Shown here piece after piece: positions 58,850-64,000 of a stretch of 64,000 bases of DNA; position 1 is the stretch's first letter, and each line of letters begins with the position of its first letter. The notes beneath the pieces are model-generated. The model saw only the letters and a list, made by a program, of their open reading frames with translations. It was not told the DNA's origin and did no database searches. Location of the stretch: contig OU015649.1 in NCBI GenBank assembly GCA_907165275.2, positions 7,904,001-7,968,000 on the forward strand, given 5' to 3'. Position numbers and translations under genes: made by a program. The DNA comes from Zygaena filipendulae. Taxonomy: Eukaryota > Arthropoda > Insecta > Lepidoptera > Zygaenidae.

Positions 58850-59040
58850 GGTTTAGCCGCATGAATTTCAGTATTCCCGCGAAAATTCCGAGATAAAAAA
58901 TATCTTGCTTTACTCAGGGATAGGTAGGTAATGTAACTCCTAATTTAAAATCGGTTCAGCTATTCCAGAGTAACCAAGTACAATATGTCCACCAGCATGA
59001 TTTTCGGCATTCTCGTGGGAATTCCGAAATATTTATTTTG
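58850..59040 (-). mobile_element. Degenerate Helitron-like fragments
   Basis: TTCCCGCGAAAATTCCGAGATAAAAA and TCGTGGGAATTCCGAAATAT are recognisable core pieces only. Confidence 0.35.
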
Positions 59041-59390
59041 TTTATTTTGTAGTAGGTACACAACCAACGATACCAATACGATACCAATTTTTGAGCATGA
59101 CTTTTGAGGGTAATTCACGCTTCATCACTTTTCCAATTAATCTTAATTGGAAAAGTAAACAGCGTCATTGAGCTTTTTATACATAGTATATTATGATAAG
59201 ATAGTAGTAACTGAATTTTTTCATTGATTTCGTTCGTTGTACCTACTTACAATTGGTCAGTTTATTCAAATTTCAAATAATTTCATCAGTTACTGTTAGG
59301 TACGTAAATGTGCGTAGAAATAATAATTGATTGCTGTTTGCTAAAGAACTTTTCAGTTTTGACTTTTTTCCCATTGTTAAATTTATTCTG

Positions 59391-59542
59391 GGGGTCGATT
59401 TTTGAATCGCTCGAATTACTTTCACGTACGGAATCGCAAATTCACGTGCGAATCCTCATACATTTTTTAAGCATTCACGCGTGAATCTTACAATTCCGTG
59501 TGCGAATAGTAATTCGAGCGATTCAAACATCGACCCCCTGGT
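59391..59542. mobile_element. Palindromic MITE A, complete copy
   Basis: GGGGGTCGATTTTTGAATCG at left and its complement ending at 59542; inner parts (CGGAATCGCAA and GAATCTTACAATTCCG) also pair. The whole is one hairpin. Confidence 0.8.
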
Positions 59543-59544
59543 AG

Positions 59545-61080
59545 TTTTTATATGAATACATAGTACGTATGAACACTTCAGATAAAATATACACTCTATC
59601 GGTCCGTTTGTCCATCGATCCGACTAGGTTTCACACTAAATTTGCGAGTTTCCACCAGCCACCTACCTGCGAGTTATAAATTCAATACTCGCAACAAATT
59701 TTGTAGATATAAAACCTTAGAAACAATATAGTCTCTAGTGTTTTGTTTTCAAAGAAAGGTGGAATAGGTACGGAATACTCAAGACCCACACAAGCGAAAC
59801 CGTGAGCACATCTAGTAGGTACTAATTGCAACAAGCGTTTGAGCGTTTGCAACAAACACTACGGACTAGTCTGTGCACTGCGCAGTGCGCATGGTTACGT
59901 GTGCTCCGAATGTTAATTTTCAATGGCGTTTCCGGACATTTTATTCACATAGAATGGTAATTTTTTTTTGGCATAGTGGGAAAATATTTTATCACTTAAA
60001 ATAGGTATGATAAAAATCTTTAAAAATAAAAATCTATCTACCTACCTACGTTTTTACTTTGAACACGGTATACATATAAGGAGAGTGAATACAACGTCAT
60101 ATACAAAAGACACATTATTAATATGATGTAAATACTGCCTTTGTGAAATGTTTTTAAGAAAAAACCTACCTACTTCATATTGTACTACGCTGACAGTGGT
60201 TGGTAAGAATGAATAACAACTGCATTAGATAACATTCAAAGCGTATAGGCAACAAAGGATTACAGAAACAGAAATAATAATTTATTTTGTAGAAATTATG
60301 AGCATAAAAGGATAGCTTATGGAAAGAAATATATATAGCACAATTTAAAATGTAATAAGTAGGTAGGTATTCAGATTGTTAAACGAAAAAGATTTTGTTT
60401 ATTTAATTTATTTATATTAATTTAATACAAAAATTCTAACTACTAACTATCGCGACTCGCCGAGTCACATGTCGCTTCGGAATATACCTATATTACATAA
60501 TTATACCTACTATCACATAATGTGGCGACGAATGCCTTGGCGAGTGGCGACGCATTGCCACGCCAACATTCTGTCTGACTTCAGTCGGCATAAGATGTTT
60601 TACCTACATCAAAAACATATAAAACATAACATTGCGCCCGACAGACAGGGCGACTGTCGTTCGTCGTCGTCACTAAGGTGGTCACCACCTTAGTGGTGCA
60701 ACGACGTATAGCAGAAATCCGCGCAGTATAGAATTAGGTATATTATTATCTGTGTCCGCGCGTTGTCGGTCCTACCTTATATGAAAAACTACTTGTAGAC
60801 ATTAAAAATGAAACTTCGGACGAAACAATAATTGCGCGCCGACTGAAAAACCTTTTATTGGATAAATCATTATACTCTGTAAAAGAGTATTCATGACAAA
60901 TTTTTATTTATTAAAATTGTATGGTAAAATTTTTACACTAATTGACATTTTTTATTGTCGTTATACTATTTTACGATAGAATTTGTAAAATAATTATTAA
61001 TGACAATCTCTTTTGTGAATTTATTTATATTTTGAAATAAAATTTAAATGTCAATTTTTAAAGAGAGAATAAAAGATCTA
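59545..61080. other. No gene; short palindrome at 60671-60695
   Basis: The stretch 60460-60780 is GC-richer but has no recognisable ORF. CACTAAGGTGGT and its complement are separated by one base. Confidence 0.45.
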
Positions 61081-61082
61081 AC

Positions 61083-61450
61083 GGGTGATTTTATAAGCGT
61101 AGTTTTTTTTTTAATCAAATAAAACACTTAATTTGCATCATATATTCAAAATTTTTATTGGAATCGATAAATTGGCCTTTGCCATTTACATTTTACTTCA
61201 TGTAAATGTTGTCTGTGGCTCCGTTTCAAATGGTCCATTCCGAAGGTCCAATTTTGCGTCACTTTTTCGAGCATTTCGGCCTGTATTCCACGAATTACGC
61301 GTGTTATGTTATCCTGTAAGGCTTCAATCGTGTTTGGCTTGTCCACATAGACTAATGACTTTGCTTAACCCCACAAGAAATAATCAAGAGGCGTTAAATC
61401 ATGGTGACCAACTCACAGGGCTATTTCGAGAGATAAGGTATAGATACTAA
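61083..61450 (-). pseudogene. Tc1/mariner-superfamily transposase C-terminus
   Basis: The minus strand reads HDLTPLDYFLWG, a stop, AKSLVYVDKPNTIEALQDNI, TRVIRGIQAEMLEKV, then NWTFGMDHL. The end at 61083 reads ACGGGTGATTTTATAAGCG, like a terminal repeat. Two in-frame stops; 5' part missing. Confidence 0.7.
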
Positions 61451-61586
61451 AAACTTTTCACTTTGACAGATGACGTTTGGACGCCATTACCAACCAGTGA
61501 TGCCAACCTGAAAAACTTAACTCTGAAAAATCACCATATACCTATCTTATCTATCTAACTATCTATTTAAAACATATATTACCTAC

Positions 61587-61860
61587 TAGATGTGCCTCGC
61601 GGTTTCACCCACGTGAAATGTTTTCATTTAACATCTTTTTACCGACATTCGATTTAAATGAAATAAAGCCTATATATGTAGCTCCAGGCTAAGCTTAATC
61701 TACCTACGAAAGCCGCATTAGTAGATTCGGAGATAATCGCGAACAGACAGACAGACGGACAGACACAGAAAAGAATTTTAAAAATTATCGCCCCCTGTCA
61801 ATTTTTGTTAAAAATATCCAACTATTGTATAATATATCTATCAATAGTATAGATATATTA
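61587..61860 (-). mobile_element. Helitron-like copy, subfamily E
   Basis: CTAGATGTGCCTCGCGGT, then the TAGCTCCAGGCTAAGCTTAA core and (ACAG)n. Confidence 0.6.
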
Positions 61861-62126
61861 TACTTATATAAGCTCACATCTGTCTCCCACATAGAGATTC
61901 ATTTTTATTTATATAGATTAAGTTGTTGCTCGCCCATGTCAATTTGCTAATTCCCGCAGAAACTCTATATAGATAAAGTTGATCGGGATGAAGGTACATG
62001 TCGTTGGTCCTCTCGCGGGCTCTCCCGCATGAATCCAATGTCGCTCGGGGATACTGTTGATACAGTTCCATTACAAATTTGTCTTTTTAGATTTCAGTAT
62101 TCACGAGAATATCCCAATATAAAAAT

Positions 62127-62165
62127 TATTTATTCTTTATTGCACAGTGTGTAAAAATGTGTATC
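62127..62165 (-). repeat. LINE tail fragment
   Basis: TTATTCTTTATTGCACAGTG matches the tail at 48283. Confidence 0.4.
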
Positions 62166-62261
62166 CTGTAACCCTCAACGATACTGTGTCTTTCTAACAC
62201 TGAAATATGCAGTATTTTTTAAAATCTGTTCAGCAGTAAGATAGGTACTATGAAATCAAAT

Positions 62262-62386
62262 AGCTGTTCCGCCGCGAGTTCACATATTGTCAGGGGGACC
62301 GAAAAAGACATAGGGTTCTTTATATCCCGGAATTCCTGCGGGAGCTCCGAAATATTTTTGCGTGTGAAACCGCAGGGAACAGCTAG
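62262..62386 (+). mobile_element. Helitron-like 3' part
   Basis: Ends GGGAACAGCTAG at 62386. The left border TAGCTGTTCCGCCGCGAG looks like a reversed end, so two copies may be fused. Confidence 0.55.
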
Positions 62387-62824
62387 TACCTACCTACTAT
62401 TATAAACTGTACGCGGCTTCGCGCTACTCTCCGGCACTACTAAATGGATTATCATTGCAGTTTTCACGGATCTCGGTTCACCAGCTTGTATTTCAGTATT
62501 CCCACGGGAATTCCGAGATAAAGGTAGGTATCTTATGAAACTCAGGTATTCTGTGTCGTTTATCCACACTACACACAAACCTAAAATGTACTTCTTGATG
62601 ACATGTAGCAGTGCGTTTAAAGTAAAACTAGGTACCTATGGTAATAATATAATAATAATTCCTCTAACATAATATTTACTTGCTCGTCTACTTAGTTTCG
62701 GCGTATGAGTGCCTCAGTAAATTCGTGTTACCAACTTGACACTCAATCATCACATATCTATATTCAATTATTCAATATCTAATTTTGTGAGCACGACGTA
62801 CCTTTTCAATTAGTTAGAGAGGAG

Positions 62825-63061
62825 CATCGACCACACAGCCCATAGACGCCTAATAACAGGCGAATGGCTCCTGTCAACACATCTGACTTATAGTTCCGAT
62901 ATAAATGTGAATTAGCCAATCACGGCGTGTAACTAGCGCGTGTGGCCTTGAATTAACCAATCACGGCGTTGCAACCCCGCTTCTCTTACCTCAGCTAGTT
63001 GCCAGAATGCATTCAATACGCAAAATCAAACATTAGGCGTCTATGGGCTGTGTGGTCGATG
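62825..63061. mobile_element. 237-bp MITE, perfect 30-bp TIRs and 8-bp TSD
   Basis: CATCGACCACACAGCCCATA and ten further bases are repeated exactly inverted at 63032-63061. GAGAGGAG flanks both sides (62817-62824, 63062-63069). Internally ACCAATCACGGCGT occurs twice in direct orientation. Eight-base duplication suggests a hAT-type source. Confidence 0.9.
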
Positions 63062-63204
63062 GAGAGGAGTTATACTTCATATACAATTTGCTATAAATGA
63101 ACATGTCAACATTTGTACACGCTGATTTTACTATTTACATTTCTTAAAAATGGATGTGTCGTTTGGTAACGAGTAATGTTTTAACTTAAATATCTATCCC
63201 TAGT

Positions 63205-63510
63205 CCCTACTATATTATAAATGCGAAAATAACTGTCAGTCTGTCTGTCTGTTACGCTTACGCCTTAACCGCTCAACCGATCATCATGAGATTTTGTACA
63301 CACGTTTTCAGAGGTACAGAGAAGGACGAGGAATACTTTCTATGTCGGAATTCCCGCGGGAACTCCGAAAATAATGCCAGTGAAATCTCATGAATCTTTA
63401 CATACCTACACGTTGTCAGGGGAACAGAAAAGGACATAGGGTTCTTTGTATCCCGAAATTCCCGCGGGATTTCCGAAATTTCCCCGTGTGAAACCGCAGG
63501 GAACAGCTAG
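63205..63510 (+). mobile_element. Two Helitron-like copies in tandem
   Basis: 63205-63395 starts ATTATAAATGCGAAAATAAC and decays after GTGAAATCTCATG. 63400-63510 ends GGAACAGCTAG. Confidence 0.6.
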
Positions 63511-63515
63511 TACCT

Positions 63516-63602
63516 AGTTACCTACCTACTATTATAAACTGTACGCGGCTTCGCACTACTCTCCGGCACTACTAAACGGATTATCATTGCAGTTTTCACG
63601 GA
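63516..63602 (+). repeat. Direct duplicate of 62388-62462
   Basis: CTATTATAAACTGTACGCGG and TTATCATTGCAGTTTTCACG occur in both places, each after a Helitron-like end. Confidence 0.7.
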
Positions 63603-63644
63603 TAGATTACGCTTAGCTTGGCGCAACATAATAGAGGCTTCGTT

Positions 63645-63885
63645 TTTTTTTTTAAATCGGATCTCGGGAAAAAGGTAGTTTTATACGTTTCACGCGAGTG
63701 AAACCGCGGGGCACAGCTAGTAATATAATAACTAGCTGGGCCCAGCGGTGTCACCCGCGTGAGTTTCGGAATTTCCGCAGGAACCAAACTTCTTTTATTC
63801 TTCTTCTCCTTACAATAACAAACACAACAAAAAAATAAATAATTAGCGAAATTGGTCCAGCAGTTCACGCGTGATGCCGTGACGT
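63645..63885. mobile_element. Helitron-like ends facing each other (63645-63720 +, 63732-63885 -)
   Basis: GGGGCACAGCTAG ends at 63720; CTAGCTGGGCCCAGCGG begins at 63732 in the other direction. Confidence 0.6.
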
Positions 63886-64000
63886 AAATAAGGACATTTA
63901 AATAAGGAATAAGGGACTTACTCAAGCTTTCTTCAAAAATATTGACAGAGAAAATCCTTTAAAAACGTAGGTAGATGCAGGTAAATGACCTTTACATTTG

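Noticed and set aside
60671..60695. Perfect short palindrome as a regulatory operator
   Set aside because: A single occurrence with no gene nearby; kept only as a sequence note.

Overview
The window looks like lepidopteran (moth or butterfly) nuclear DNA. It is AT-rich, has long introns with GT-AG junctions, and is packed with decayed transposable elements. There is no operon structure and no dense coding. The most frequent element has a GC hairpin followed by a CTAG terminus, as in lepidopteran Helitron-like elements. The one conserved cellular gene is most similar to an insect neuropeptide receptor. The species cannot be told from the sequence.

Region by region: 1-21.9 kb is intergenic or upstream DNA made of nested repeats: foldback elements, MITEs, Helitron-like elements, a jockey-like LINE relic, an RTE-like LINE relic with an inverted 5' segment, and a 449-bp hAT-type MITE with a perfect 8-bp target duplication. 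From 21,930 to about 42,360 on the + strand lies a class A (rhodopsin-like) GPCR gene. I rebuilt it as six coding exons (22011-22257, 27188-27332, 34633-34792, 35381-35578, 40143-40313, 41586-42107), which join in frame to a 480-residue protein with all seven transmembrane segments. By recalled similarity it is the trissin receptor (Drosophila CG34381 orthologue). Its introns hold LINE, SINE, Helitron-like and MITE copies. Two MITE or foldback insertions sit within about 30 bp of splice acceptors (before exon 1 and before exon 4).

From 42.4 kb to the end no further convincing cellular gene is visible. The DNA there is again repeats: CAGGG-ended TA-type MITEs, two decayed Tc1/mariner-superfamily transposases, an inverted LINE C-terminus, many Helitron-like copies and a very young-looking 237-bp MITE at 62.8-63.1 kb. 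A non-repetitive, GC-richer stretch at 56.6-57.0 kb and a small open segment at 55.7-55.8 kb are weak candidates for exons of another gene.

I found no CRISPR array, rRNA, functional tRNA or obvious novel multi-gene system. What stands out is the reconstructable receptor gene and the layered insertion history, including empty sites recoverable from target duplications, a twin-primed LINE and head-to-tail Helitron-like pairs. All family names come from motif recognition by eye; none was checked by a database search.
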